Assembly (NCBI GenBank): GCA_958415625.1
Contig: CATYZI010000017.1
Span: 1-43,380, forward strand
Length of the DNA: 43,380 nt
Reading direction: 5' to 3'
Source of the DNA: an uncultured Collinsella sp.
Lineage (GTDB): Bacteria; Actinomycetota; Coriobacteriia; Coriobacteriales; Coriobacteriaceae
Below the pieces are notes generated by a model. The model was not told the origin of the DNA and searched no databases. It worked only from the letters and a program-made list of their open reading frames with translations. Numbering within the stretch: position 1 is the stretch's first letter; every line of letters starts with the position of its first letter. Position numbers and translations under genes: made by a program. This document shows, piece by piece, positions 16,138-25,584 of the stretch.

Positions 16138-16356
16138 CTACTCTGCAGACGAAGATCCACCATCAACGATTGCTTGCTCGGACTCAGGAATCCCATCGGC
16201 ACCCGTGCTCTGTTCTTGCTCCACCTCTTCGCTGATTGCGGAGGCGGGGGTCGAGCCCTTCGCGCCCACGATGTAGGCAGCTCCAAACCCTAACGCAATG
16301 GCAATCAAGGTCAAAATCACGTAGACAGGCCAATGGCGCTTAATATACGAAAACAC
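16138..16356 (-). CDS. Small single-pass membrane protein
   Basis: This protein of 72 residues has one transmembrane segment (about residues 9-31, WPVYVILTLIAIALGFGAAY) and an acidic, Ser/Glu-rich tail probably outside. The GTG start has AAGGAG 5 bases upstream. It begins 21 bases after the stop of the large M28-like membrane protein and ends at a terminator, so the two are an operon. No family is recognised. Confidence 0.7.
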   Translation of the reverse strand: MFSYIKRHWPVYVILTLIAIALGFGAAYIVGAKGSTPASAISEEVEQEQSTGADGIPESEQAIVDGGSSSAE

Positions 16357-16377
16357 GTTGACTCCTTAGAGCTCCGT

Positions 16378-19300
16378 CTACGAACGGCGGATAACCTCGG
16401 TCACGACCTCGGATACCGTGGCAATGTTCGTCGGGTTGACATTGTGGGGCAGGTCGTCCTCGGTACGAGCGCAAGCCAGACGCGTGCCGTCCACGCCGGC
16501 GATGGTGAGGGCTCGGCGGCTCGCCTCGAGGGCGGCGTAGGCATCGGTCTTGGCATAGGGCATCTCGAGCGCGCCACAATCGACATGGAACGACTTGCAC
16601 ACCTTGCTGACCAGGTTCATGATGCGGCGATCGCCCTTGAGCAGCTGCTGTTCGCCCTCAACCGTCACCACCGAAAGCCTACCGGCGCCGACGGATTCAA
16701 GATTGATGAAGAAGACGCCGCGGAGCTTATCGCGATGCGAAGCCAAGAAGGCCTTCATACCGGCGCCATCACAATCCGAGGCGCCCGTTGCCACAAACCA
16801 GATATCGTGACCGAGCAGCTCATCGTCGCCCATAGAGGCGACAGCCGAGAGCATATCTTCGGAAGAAGCGCCGTCGGAAGACGTAGCGCCGCCCTTCCAG
16901 CCATCGTTATCGTCCTCGAAATTATCCCACGAACCGATGCCGCGACCGGACTTCTTGGCATCGTAATCGTCTTCGACGCCCAGCCAATCACTCATGCTGT
17001 CCTGTTCGTTTTTCTTTTTACGACCGAACAGGCCGCCCAGGCCGCGCTTGCGAGACTTGGGTGCCGCCGGGGCGGGAGCCGAAATGGTCTCGATCGGCTG
17101 AGCGCCCGACGCAACGGGCCTAGGAGGCGCAACGGGTGCCGATGTTGGTTCGGGACCCTGAGCGGTAGCAAAGGGGTCGTTGACCTGTGCGGAGGGGTCG
17201 GGAAGGTCGAACAGCGACGTGCGAGACGCAACGTTTGCCTGCTTCATCGACGGCAGCGACGGATCGGGGACCGAAGCCAGCGGAGACGAGGAAGGTGCAG
17301 GCGACGGAGCCGACGCCGGATCGGGAACATTCATCTGCGGACGCGGTGATGCCTGGGAGGAAATCTGGGCCATAAGGGAATCGACCGTTTCGTCCTGGGT
17401 GGGAGCAACATCGGCAACCGTGGCACCGGAACCACTCGGGGTCGGCATGGTGAAAATCTGCGTGGAGTAAGGCCTCGACTCATCTGTCTCGGGAGCCTCG
17501 GAAACCGCAGGCACTTCCTCCTGCTCGACCTCGGTCGAATCACCTTGATCGGCTGCCGCGTATTGCTCTTCGTCACAGTTGACCTCGACGGGCTCGTGCC
17601 CGGCGACATCTTGGATTTCGGCAGCATCAATAGGCTCGTCATCGTCTGCCGCGTCGCCCTGCTCATCGGAAACAGGAAGGGGCTCGGCAATCGCGGTGCC
17701 TTGCTTTTCAAACGTTATCGTGGAATCGAACTGCGCGGCATCAAACGACATGGTGCTATCGACGTGCTGCTGAGCCCCAAAGGACGTTGTAGCTTCGGCG
17801 GCGTCGACAGGCACGGACTGCATAGCCTCGTTCTGCTCGAACTCTTGCGCCGCGCGCTCACGTGCCGCCTCGGCTGCCTGCTGCTGAGCGATAGCCTCCT
17901 GCTCGGCAGCCTCGCGTGCGGCAGCGCGCTTCCCCTCGAAATCGTCGACAAATTTCCTGCCCTTTGCAAGCGCACCCTTAAAGAAGTTGGAAGCGCTGGC
18001 GCCAATCGAAGAGAACGCGGATGCAATATCGGCATGGGGCGTTGCCGCGGGAATCTCGGCCGAGAAATCAGTATCGCTCTCGTAAGACACGCGCCTCGGC
18101 TGTTCAGCGTAATCGTCGTCAGGCTCGTCCGTAACGTCTTGCGCCGGCGCGGCGGGAGCCAAAATGTCCAGTCCTGCCGCGGGATCGATCGCGGACACCG
18201 CCTCGGGCTCGGCAACGGCAGCGGCAACCGCGGCAGACTCATCATCCACGGCGACAACGGGCGCAGATGCAGTCACGACGGGGGCAGGCTCGGGCTCAAA
18301 CGTCGGCTCCTCGCCTTCCTCGTAATCGAGCGTGCAGGACTCGGGAAGCATTCCGAGCGCACGGATGGCATCCGAACCAAAGCGGATGTTGCCGGCGGCA
18401 TTGCGATAGAGCCTGGGCTCGGGCTCGGCCGCGACAGGCTCCTCCGCCGGCTCGGCAGTGGGAACCTCGTCATTGAACTCTTCGGCCTGGACAGCCTGAT
18501 TCTGATCCTCGGGCACGATGGCGCCAATCAGCGTCTCGTCGGCAGACGCACCCTCAAAGCCCTCGATCTGCTCGTCGAAAGCCTCGCCCTGTTCGGGCTC
18601 GGTCTGAGCGTCGGGAGCAATCGGCTGACCGAACTCGTCCTCGGCGTAGGTAGGCTCTTCATACTCGATGGTGTTGCCGTAGTCGTTTTGCTGTTGGGCC
18701 GCGGCATACTCCGCTGCTGCGCGCGCCATCTCCTCGGCACGACGCTTCTGCTCCCCAAAATAGGTATCGAACGGAACATCGTCGGGAAACTCGTTTTCGC
18801 CCTGGAAGGGAGCAACGTTGTCCATAACGCCGAGCATAGCGGCGACAGAAGACTTGTTGCACACTGCGCCGGACGTATAGGGAAGCACAAAACGGTTAGA
18901 AATGATGTTTGCCGCGTTGGCGAGCGCAACGAGGGAAGCGAGGATCGCGACAATCCACAGCAGAACCTTGAGCGCGCCGGGGAGCGGCAGGATACGCAAG
19001 ATGGCAACGGCAGCAGGGGCAACCGTGGCAACGGGCAACAGCTTGGCGATGAGCGCACGATACGAAGCATAGGGCTCGCGGGCGAGCAGCTCAGCACGGG
19101 GAGAGTCGTAGTGTGCGACAACGACCACCGGGCGGTTGCGCGGAGACGCGAGCGGGCCCGAGGCCTTGTGGTAGGCGATGACATTTTGGCTCACGCCCGT
19201 CTTGCCCAGGCGCGAAACCACGGGGTGGCCCGTGCGCTCGAGCACGTAAAGAACGGCACCGACAATGGCCAGCAAGGTGCCGACCAAGCCGATGCCGCCG

Positions 19301-19524
19301 CCGATGCCCATCAGCAGGGCGCCGGCAAACGCAAGAATACCGGTAACGGCAAATGCCAACCTGCTGGGCGCCGGGGCATTGAACTCCTGAACCTCGGGAT
19401 CAAAGCCGTGGTTGCGGAAGATCTGAGCGATATCCTCGGCAGCCAAGCGCTCTTCTTCGCTGCATGCCGGCGTGATGCCGGTGTTCTGCAGCAGGTGGTT
19501 AATATAGTTCTGGGTGTTCGCCAT
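16378..19524 (-). CDS. Multi-pass membrane protein with degenerate M28 peptidase fold and long acidic insertion
   Basis: This protein of 1048 residues has an N-terminal part resembling M28 zinc peptidases (VVVVAHYDSPRAE with His138 and Asp140) interrupted by four membrane segments (about 57-95 and 158-208). It continues at AVCNKSSVAAMLGVM. A low-complexity Glu/Ala/Pro/Asp-rich region of about 650 residues follows, and the fold resumes at IWFVATGASDCDG to the end. In M28 enzymes the second block normally has the bridging Asp (here Cys222), the third a Glu-Glu pair (here Ser916-Asp917) and the fourth an Asp (here Glu943). So most metal ligands are changed, and it is probably not a normal peptidase. 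The start is ATG 19524 with GGAG upstream. Confidence 0.8.
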   Translation of the reverse strand: MANTQNYINHLLQNTGITPACSEEERLAAEDIAQIFRNHGFDPEVQEFNAPAPSRLAFAVTGILAFAGALLMGIGGGIGLVGTLLAIVGAVLYVLERTGHPVVSRLGKTGVSQNVIAYHKASGPLASPRNRPVVVVAHYDSPRAELLAREPYASYRALIAKLLPVATVAPAAVAILRILPLPGALKVLLWIVAILASLVALANAANIISNRFVLPYTSGAVCNKSSVAAMLGVMDNVAPFQGENEFPDDVPFDTYFGEQKRRAEEMARAAAEYAAAQQQNDYGNTIEYEEPTYAEDEFGQPIAPDAQTEPEQGEAFDEQIEGFEGASADETLIGAIVPEDQNQAVQAEEFNDEVPTAEPAEEPVAAEPEPRLYRNAAGNIRFGSDAIRALGMLPESCTLDYEEGEEPTFEPEPAPVVTASAPVVAVDDESAAVAAAVAEPEAVSAIDPAAGLDILAPAAPAQDVTDEPDDDYAEQPRRVSYESDTDFSAEIPAATPHADIASAFSSIGASASNFFKGALAKGRKFVDDFEGKRAAAREAAEQEAIAQQQAAEAARERAAQEFEQNEAMQSVPVDAAEATTSFGAQQHVDSTMSFDAAQFDSTITFEKQGTAIAEPLPVSDEQGDAADDDEPIDAAEIQDVAGHEPVEVNCDEEQYAAADQGDSTEVEQEEVPAVSEAPETDESRPYSTQIFTMPTPSGSGATVADVAPTQDETVDSLMAQISSQASPRPQMNVPDPASAPSPAPSSSPLASVPDPSLPSMKQANVASRTSLFDLPDPSAQVNDPFATAQGPEPTSAPVAPPRPVASGAQPIETISAPAPAAPKSRKRGLGGLFGRKKKNEQDSMSDWLGVEDDYDAKKSGRGIGSWDNFEDDNDGWKGGATSSDGASSEDMLSAVASMGDDELLGHDIWFVATGASDCDGAGMKAFLASHRDKLRGVFFINLESVGAGRLSVVTVEGEQQLLKGDRRIMNLVSKVCKSFHVDCGALEMPYAKTDAYAALEASRRALTIAGVDGTRLACARTEDDLPHNVNPTNIATVSEVVTEVIRRS

Positions 19525-19722
19525 GTGCGCTCCACATCCATAATCCGACAAATAGGCCCAATGCATGCACATTAGAACCGTATATAGTCGAAAGTATACC
19601 CCGAGCGAGCGCAAACGACCGAATTCGGGCCATCTTAACGCCCCGAGCGGACAAGGATATAGCCTAATCTCCATATCGGACTAAAATCATGGCAGCAAAC
19701 CACCTTCTCATGCGAGGACTCT

Positions 19723-20745
19723 ATGACGGCAAGCGACGCGACCGCGACAATTAAAAAGGGGAATTCGGAGCCCAGTTTCGATAAAACGGCTCAGCGCATC
19801 CTCAATCTTTTCTTTGTGCTCAACAGCTCCCCCGAACCGCTGACGACCGAGCAGATCGTCTTGGATTCTGACCTGGGATATGGCTCGGGCAATATCGACT
19901 CGGATAAGCGCAAGTTTCGGCGCGATCGTGACAAACTGCTCGAACGCGGCATCTTAATCAAGGAGGTTCGCCCCGCCGGCGCGCAGGAGACCGAGGAAAG
20001 CTCATGGACAATCGACCGCGAGCACACGTTTGCGGCAGGCGGCCTCATCACCGCAGACGACGCCGATATCCTGCTCAACGCTATCGACCAGACAATAGCG
20101 GCCGGCTCATCCACTTTTGCCGCGCCGCTTGCCGATATTCGTTCCAAGATTGCCTACCTCACCGGCAGGACGACGGCGGACGAAGCACCGATCCGCCGCT
20201 CTCCCACCGTCGATGCGGTATGGAGCGCCTTTGCCGAGCGATGCGCGCTGCGATTTTTATATCAGAACGGACGCGGTGAGCAGAAAGAGCGTACCGTCTG
20301 CGTCTACGGCATGTTCGAGCGCGAGGGCGTTGCGTACTTCTGCGGCCTCGACAATGCCACCGACGACATCAGGACATTCCGCTGCGACCGTATCGTTCGC
20401 GCTTGGCGTCCTTCGAAGGCCTACGCCATCCCTGCAGACTTCAATCTCAACGACTACCTGTTCTTTGAATTCGATTTTGCCGACCGCCCGCCCGTTGCGG
20501 CTACGTTCTCGTTCGCCCCGCAGACGCAGATCGATATGATCAACGGCCTCACGCGCGGGCGAGGTGAGCTCGCACACACCGATTCGGGATGGACTTGGAC
20601 CGTTGACGTGCGCGATCTTGAAGCCGCCGCCTCATTTTGCATGGCCCACGCCATGGACGGCATGAGGCCCATGGCCCCCAAATCGCTCAAGCAGGCGTGG
20701 AACCACCTCATTGAAAGGACGGTGCACGAGCATGCCCGTGCGTAA
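19723..20745 (+). CDS. WYL-domain transcriptional regulator (PafB-like)
   Basis: This regulator of 340 residues has an N-terminal winged-helix part (TAQRILNLFFVLNSSPEPLT) and a central WYL domain (RCALRFLYQNGRGEQKERTV, then YGMFEREGVAYFCGLDNATDDIRTFRCDRI). The WYL fold binds single-stranded nucleic acid or nucleotides in known members. The next gene is a second WYL protein overlapping this one by 14 bases. Such pairs are typical of actinobacterial PafBC, the RecA-independent DNA-damage regulator, but the usual pafA/proteasome neighbours are absent here. The PafBC identity is therefore inference. Confidence 0.85.
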   Translation: MTASDATATIKKGNSEPSFDKTAQRILNLFFVLNSSPEPLTTEQIVLDSDLGYGSGNIDSDKRKFRRDRDKLLERGILIKEVRPAGAQETEESSWTIDREHTFAAGGLITADDADILLNAIDQTIAAGSSTFAAPLADIRSKIAYLTGRTTADEAPIRRSPTVDAVWSAFAERCALRFLYQNGRGEQKERTVCVYGMFEREGVAYFCGLDNATDDIRTFRCDRIVRAWRPSKAYAIPADFNLNDYLFFEFDFADRPPVAATFSFAPQTQIDMINGLTRGRGELAHTDSGWTWTVDVRDLEAAASFCMAHAMDGMRPMAPKSLKQAWNHLIERTVHEHARA

Positions 20746-21649
20746 ACTCACCAGCGAGCAGAGGCTCTCGCGCGCCATCGACATCATGGAGGCCCTCTAC
20801 GCCGCCGGCGAGAGCGGCATGACACGAACCGAGATTTGCAGTCGCTTTGACATCACGGGAGCGTCGTTCGACGAGATTCTCGAGATCGTCTCGACGCTCG
20901 CGGACCGAGAATCGGGTGCGCGCATCATCTGCGAATGCCACGGCGAGCGCGTGGTCCTCACCGGTGACGCCGGGCGTGTACTACCGCTGCGCCTGAGTGC
21001 CGCCGAGGGCGCTGTGCTCAACCACGAACTTGAATCGTTGGGGATCGAGCCCCAGGCGGCGGCTCGAATTCGACATGCTCTTCTACCCGAAGAGCTCGGC
21101 TATAACCAGCACGTCTTTGACACCGTCAACCACGGGTCGCACTGGCAGCAGCTGAGCTGCGCCATTCAGGACGGCGTTCGCTGTCGTATCTCGTATCGCT
21201 CGATGGACGATGCGCGGCCACGCGAGCGTCTGGTCGACCCCTTGCGCATTACAGCAAACGGCGACCAAACATATCTGATTGCCTGGGACATCGCGGTCGA
21301 TGAGCAGCGCACCTATCGCATGGATAAAATCGAGGGACTCGCCTTGACGGAAGACTCCGTCGTGCCTCACGCACCGGACGTTGCATCCCTCCACGATTCC
21401 CTTGCCCGGACGCAGCGTAGCGCAAAGCTCTTGATGCCATTCGATATGGCGGAGCATCTGGACTGGGCCGGCATCACCCTAATCGAGCGCAGCGGGACAG
21501 ACATGGCAACGGTAACCGTACATTACGGCTCCGAGCGTTGGCTGCTGAGCCAGATAATCGCAGCGGGCGGAGCCATCCGCATCTTGGATGACCCCGCCCT
21601 GTCAAAGCGTCTGTGCGATATGGCAAAAACCCTCGTCTGTCCGCTTTAG
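20732..21649 (+). CDS. WYL-domain transcriptional regulator (PafC-like)
   Basis: This second WYL protein has 305 residues, with a short N-terminal HTH (RLSRAIDIMEALYAAGESGMTRTEICSRF) and a WYL domain (RCRISYRSMDDARPRERLVDP, then YLIAWDIAVDEQRTYRMDKIEGL). I start at the ATG at 20732, which lies inside the last codons of the upstream gene; AAAGGA stands 13 bases before it. Its stop overlaps the stop of the convergent dinG gene by two bases. It likely works as a heterodimer with the upstream WYL protein. Confidence 0.85.
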   Translation: MPVRKLTSEQRLSRAIDIMEALYAAGESGMTRTEICSRFDITGASFDEILEIVSTLADRESGARIICECHGERVVLTGDAGRVLPLRLSAAEGAVLNHELESLGIEPQAAARIRHALLPEELGYNQHVFDTVNHGSHWQQLSCAIQDGVRCRISYRSMDDARPRERLVDPLRITANGDQTYLIAWDIAVDEQRTYRMDKIEGLALTEDSVVPHAPDVASLHDSLARTQRSAKLLMPFDMAEHLDWAGITLIERSGTDMATVTVHYGSERWLLSQIIAAGGAIRILDDPALSKRLCDMAKTLVCPL

Positions 21650-24540
21650 CGCCGCCGCTCGTGGCGTGCACGCCACAGCTGTAGATAGTGCCCGATCTGC
21701 GCCGATTCGATGCGCTGGTAGGAGCTCGTGGGCAGCGACGTTAAGAACTTCTTGCCATAGCCCTTCGTCACCAGGCGAGGATCCGCCAAGATCAGCACGC
21801 CGCTATCGGTCGACGAGCGAATCAAACGCCCCGCGGCCTGCTTAACCTCGAGCACCGCCTCGGGCAGCGAATAGCGCGCCCATGCGCGGTCTTCGCGCAG
21901 GTTGCGCTCGCACGAGAGCGGGTCCGTGGGGCTCGAGAACGGCAACTTGGGAATGATGACGCAGCGCAGCGTCTCGCCGCTGGCATCAAACCCCTCCCAG
22001 AAGGCCTTGAGCGCAAAAAGCGACGAGGTCGGTTCGTTGATAAACCGGTCGCGCAGGCGACGAGGAGATGAGTTGCGCTGCTGGCAGTTGAGCTCCAGAC
22101 CCGCACGGGCCATCTTGGGCTCAACGCGGGCGTATAGGTCCTCCATGTCGCGCCGATTGGTGAACAACGTGAGCACCGATCCGCCCATGGCAAGATGGGC
22201 GTCGACCAGTACGCGCTCGAGCGCCGTAAGATAGCTCTCACGATCGCGCGGATCGGGGATATCGCCCGCAACGACTACAGCCATGTTCGAATCGAAGTCG
22301 TAGCTCGAATCTAAGTGCAGCGATGACGACGTTGAAGCACCGATGCGATCAAGGCCGACCGCATGGTTAAAGTGCTCAAAGCTTTTGGACACCGTCATGG
22401 TCGCCGAGGCAAAGATAGCCGTGTGAACCTCGGGCAGCCACTCGGTTGCCAAGGCCTCGCCAATGTCGATGCGCTCTGCGGTCATTGACTCTCCGCCGGC
22501 ACGCAGCCTGCGATTGACCTGCAGCGAATACACGTAGTGTTCATCGGTACCATCAATGATGAGTTTTAGGTTCTCGGCCAGCTCGTGCAGGCGGCGCGAG
22601 ATATCACCCAGGTCGACAACAACCTCTGGCTTGTCGGCGGCGACGGCTTGCACCAGCGCGTCGACGCTCTTGTCAGCTTGTTCCAATGCGTCGATGCCAG
22701 TGTAGGCCGACTGTAAGAAATCATGCCAGTCGTCAGATTCGCGCAGCTCGGGGCCAATCCATAGATTGGCATTGTCATAACCCCCACGCGCACGGCGGCC
22801 GAGCTCGCGAACGCCATCGAACACGCCGGCGATCGCCATGCTCGCGCGCGCAACCGTCGACGTCGCCTTGGCAGTAAGGCCCAGATAGAGTGTAGAGCCC
22901 TCGGAGGTTGCCAAATCACGGGAAACCTGGCTTAGCGCGCCGGTGCTCGAGCCACCCAGACGCTCAAACAGAACGCGCGATTCGTCCGCCGACACCACAC
23001 GCGCCCACTGACGGCGCGCCTCGCGCTCGATGGAATGGGCCTCGTCGATTACCCAATGACGAATCGGAGGCAAAATCCTGCCCTCGGCCGCGACGTTGCG
23101 GAACAGCAGGGAATGGTTGGTGACCACCACATCGGCATGCGCCGCACGACGGCGAGCGCCGTGGACCAAACATTTATCAGGGAAAAACGGGCAGAGGCGA
23201 CGAGCACACTCGCGCGAGGCCGTCGTAAAGTCGGGACGGTTGACGCTGCGCCACCGAATGCCGAGCGAGTCGAGGTCGCCATCGGCTGATTGGCAGACGT
23301 ACGCCATAATGACCGCGACCGCCGTGAGCGTGTCCGCCGGATCGCGCTTGGTGGCAATCTCGACCTGGCCGCGGCTCATGCGCTCGAGCTTGCGCAGGCA
23401 CGGATAGTGGTCATACCCCTTGAGAGCGCAAAATGACAGACCACCGTCCAGTTGCTCGGCAAGTTTTGGCAGCTCATGGTACATGAGCTGGTCGGCAAGA
23501 TTGTTCGATTTGGTCGCAATACCTACCGTGATGTTGTTACGGCGTGCTGCCTCGGCAAAAGGCACCAGATAGGCCATCGATTTGCCGACGCCCGTCCCCG
23601 CCTCAATCACGCGATGCGTTCCCGTAACGAGTGCGTCACGGACCTCGAGTGCCATCGCGATCTGCTCATCACGCGGCTCGTAGGTGGGATACATGCGATT
23701 GACCAGGCCACCTGGCGCATAGTCTGCCTCGATCTCCTCACGACTCGGCATCTTGAGAACCGGCAGCTCATCGGCGTCCACCCGATCGTCGGCGCGATCG
23801 GCCTTGAGAACGTCAGCACGAGCGGCGCTGAGAGAGAAGATAGAACCAGGGTTCTGCCTTGCCAAGAATGAGAAGATAGGACGATAGGACCAAGGCACGT
23901 CCGGATGCATGTCGGCTAGGCGCGCCATGAGGCCCTGGGGCAAGTCGGTGAGCGCCACGAGCAACACGCGCCATACGCCACACAGGGCGTCGACGTCGGC
24001 ATTGGCACGGTGTGATACCGAGTCGCAGCCAAACAGATCGGCCATAAAAGACAGCTTGTGCGAGGCCAGGCGCGGAAGCGCGATGCGCGACAGCGCCAGC
24101 GAATCGATCCAAATATCGCTCACGTTGACGCCGCCTTTGACCGACTCGATAAACGAGCGGTCGAACGTGGCGTTGTGTGCGATCACCGGGCAGCCACCGA
24201 CAAAATCGGCGAGAGCGGCGACGGCCTCAACCGCCGACGGGGCATCTGCAACATCGGCATTTGTAATGCTCGTGAGCTCGGTAATCTCGGCGGGAATCAG
24301 CTGTTTGGGATGCACGAAGGTATCGAAGCGGTCGATGACCTCGCGGCCCGAAAGACGGGCCGCCGAGATCTCGATCAGCTCGTTGTCCTGCACCGAAAGA
24401 CCCGTGGTCTCGGTATCGAGGATAATCACATCTTCCTCGATAAGGCCGAAGGACTGCGTTTTGGCGCGGTCGGCAAGCGTGGCATAGGAGTCGATGACAA
24501 ACTGCGGCGTTCCTGACGAAACCGCGTCCTCGATTAGCAT
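21646..24540 (-). CDS. dinG: DinG-type XPD-like helicase with DEDDh exonuclease domain
   Basis: This DNA repair protein has 964 residues. Residues 36-200 form a DEDDh 3'-5' exonuclease domain: ILDTETTGL with Asp42, HNATFDRSF and the last motif HRANADVDA. Then comes an XPD/DinG superfamily-2 helicase: Walker A GTGVGKSMAYL, the cysteines expected for an iron-sulfur cluster (FCALKGYDHYPC and CARRLCPFFPDKC), DEAH in WVIDEAHS, and C-terminal motifs ALKAFWEGFD and QAAGRLIRS. This exonuclease-helicase layout is common in Gram-positive DinG. The ATG overlaps the end of ddl by 7 bases, so the genes are co-transcribed. No strong ribosome site is visible, which suggests coupling. Confidence 0.92.
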   Translation of the reverse strand: MLIEDAVSSGTPQFVIDSYATLADRAKTQSFGLIEEDVIILDTETTGLSVQDNELIEISAARLSGREVIDRFDTFVHPKQLIPAEITELTSITNADVADAPSAVEAVAALADFVGGCPVIAHNATFDRSFIESVKGGVNVSDIWIDSLALSRIALPRLASHKLSFMADLFGCDSVSHRANADVDALCGVWRVLLVALTDLPQGLMARLADMHPDVPWSYRPIFSFLARQNPGSIFSLSAARADVLKADRADDRVDADELPVLKMPSREEIEADYAPGGLVNRMYPTYEPRDEQIAMALEVRDALVTGTHRVIEAGTGVGKSMAYLVPFAEAARRNNITVGIATKSNNLADQLMYHELPKLAEQLDGGLSFCALKGYDHYPCLRKLERMSRGQVEIATKRDPADTLTAVAVIMAYVCQSADGDLDSLGIRWRSVNRPDFTTASRECARRLCPFFPDKCLVHGARRRAAHADVVVTNHSLLFRNVAAEGRILPPIRHWVIDEAHSIEREARRQWARVVSADESRVLFERLGGSSTGALSQVSRDLATSEGSTLYLGLTAKATSTVARASMAIAGVFDGVRELGRRARGGYDNANLWIGPELRESDDWHDFLQSAYTGIDALEQADKSVDALVQAVAADKPEVVVDLGDISRRLHELAENLKLIIDGTDEHYVYSLQVNRRLRAGGESMTAERIDIGEALATEWLPEVHTAIFASATMTVSKSFEHFNHAVGLDRIGASTSSSLHLDSSYDFDSNMAVVVAGDIPDPRDRESYLTALERVLVDAHLAMGGSVLTLFTNRRDMEDLYARVEPKMARAGLELNCQQRNSSPRRLRDRFINEPTSSLFALKAFWEGFDASGETLRCVIIPKLPFSSPTDPLSCERNLREDRAWARYSLPEAVLEVKQAAGRLIRSSTDSGVLILADPRLVTKGYGKKFLTSLPTSSYQRIESAQIGHYLQLWRARHERRR

Positions 24541-25499
24541 GCAATGCCCGCTCGACGAAGGCCCATACGGATCAGGCTGTCACAGACCTGGGGGAACGTC
24601 ATGTCGTCGGTGTGGCGGATCTCATCCGGATACAGCGACGTATCGGTCATGCCGGGAATGGTATTGGTCTCGAGGATAACGGGGCCGTCCTCGCTCACAA
24701 TAAAGTCACTGCGCGAGATACCCAGGCAACCGAGGGCCTTGTGAGCGGCACAGGCAAGTTCCTGAGCGCGAGCGTAATTCTCGGGTGAAATCTGCGCCGG
24801 AATGCGATGGATATCCGTAGGGTCGACATACTTCACGTCCAGATCGTAGAACTCGCAGTCCTCGGGCTTACGAATCTCGACAATCGGCAGGGCGCGCACG
24901 TCATCTTCGCCGTATACGCCGACGGTGATCTCGGTACCCTCGATGCACTTCTCGACCAGCACTTTGTCGCCGTACTCAAATGCCTTGGCGATTGCCGCGG
25001 GCAGCTCGGAGGGCTCATGGACCAGGGAAATGCCATAGCTGGAACCGTTGACGGCCGGCTTCACAAAGCAGCGCTCGCCACAAACCTCGACGATATGATC
25101 GATATCGACTTCGTCGCCCACCTCGAGCGCAAGGCCGGGGGCAATGGGAATGCCCGCCTTGGCGTATAGGAGCTTAGAGACCTCCTTGTCGGCACCGCAG
25201 GCGCTGGCAAGTACGCCCGAGGCCGTGTAGGGGATACCCAGGGTCTCCATGGCACCCTGCATGGCGCCATCCTCACCGCCGGCGCCGTGCATGGCGATAA
25301 ATGCCACATCGAATCCGCCGGTCGCCATGGTTACCATAAAGTCATCAGCGGCCGTGTCAAGCAGCTCCACCGAGGTGTAGCCGGCTTCCTTCAGCGCCAC
25401 CACAACGTTCTTTCCCGAATCGAGCGAGATCTCGCGCTCGGCGGAATGACCGCCCGCCAAGACCGCTACGTGCATGTTCTCTAGGCTTTTACCCGGCAT
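24534..25499 (-). CDS. ddl: D-alanine--D-alanine ligase
   Basis: This cytoplasmic ATP-grasp enzyme makes the D-Ala-D-Ala end of the peptidoglycan precursor. It has 321 residues. Family blocks are LAGGHSAEREISLDSG, the HGAGGEDG loop, FVKPAVNGSSYGIS, CLGISRSDFIV and ETNTIPGMTDTSLYP with the magnesium-binding Glu/Asn. The ATG at 25499 has GAGGAGGAG 7 bases upstream. It lies divergently to rlmN and is followed by dinG with overlapping ends. Confidence 0.94.
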   Translation of the reverse strand: MPGKSLENMHVAVLAGGHSAEREISLDSGKNVVVALKEAGYTSVELLDTAADDFMVTMATGGFDVAFIAMHGAGGEDGAMQGAMETLGIPYTASGVLASACGADKEVSKLLYAKAGIPIAPGLALEVGDEVDIDHIVEVCGERCFVKPAVNGSSYGISLVHEPSELPAAIAKAFEYGDKVLVEKCIEGTEITVGVYGEDDVRALPIVEIRKPEDCEFYDLDVKYVDPTDIHRIPAQISPENYARAQELACAAHKALGCLGISRSDFIVSEDGPVILETNTIPGMTDTSLYPDEIRHTDDMTFPQVCDSLIRMGLRRAGIAC

Positions 25500-25539
25500 G
25501 GGCAGACTCCTCCTCTATAATTTCTGCAGCTGATACCAT

Positions 25540-25569
25540 ATTGTAGCGATACCCTCTACGTTTCCCCAA
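25540..25569 (-). promoter_or_regulatory. Possible ddl-dinG promoter
   Basis: On the minus strand TTGGGG (25564-25569) and TACAAT (25540-25545) are 18 bp apart, in the 85-bp divergent gap to rlmN. The -10 is good and the -35 partial. Confidence 0.45.
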
Positions 25570-25584
25570 AATCGAAAGGCTTCC

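Noticed and set aside
17545..19575. A 676-codon open frame on the plus strand opposite the pseudo-M28 gene
   Set aside because: It is a shadow of the codon pattern of the low-complexity minus-strand gene; it has no ribosome site and no family resemblance.
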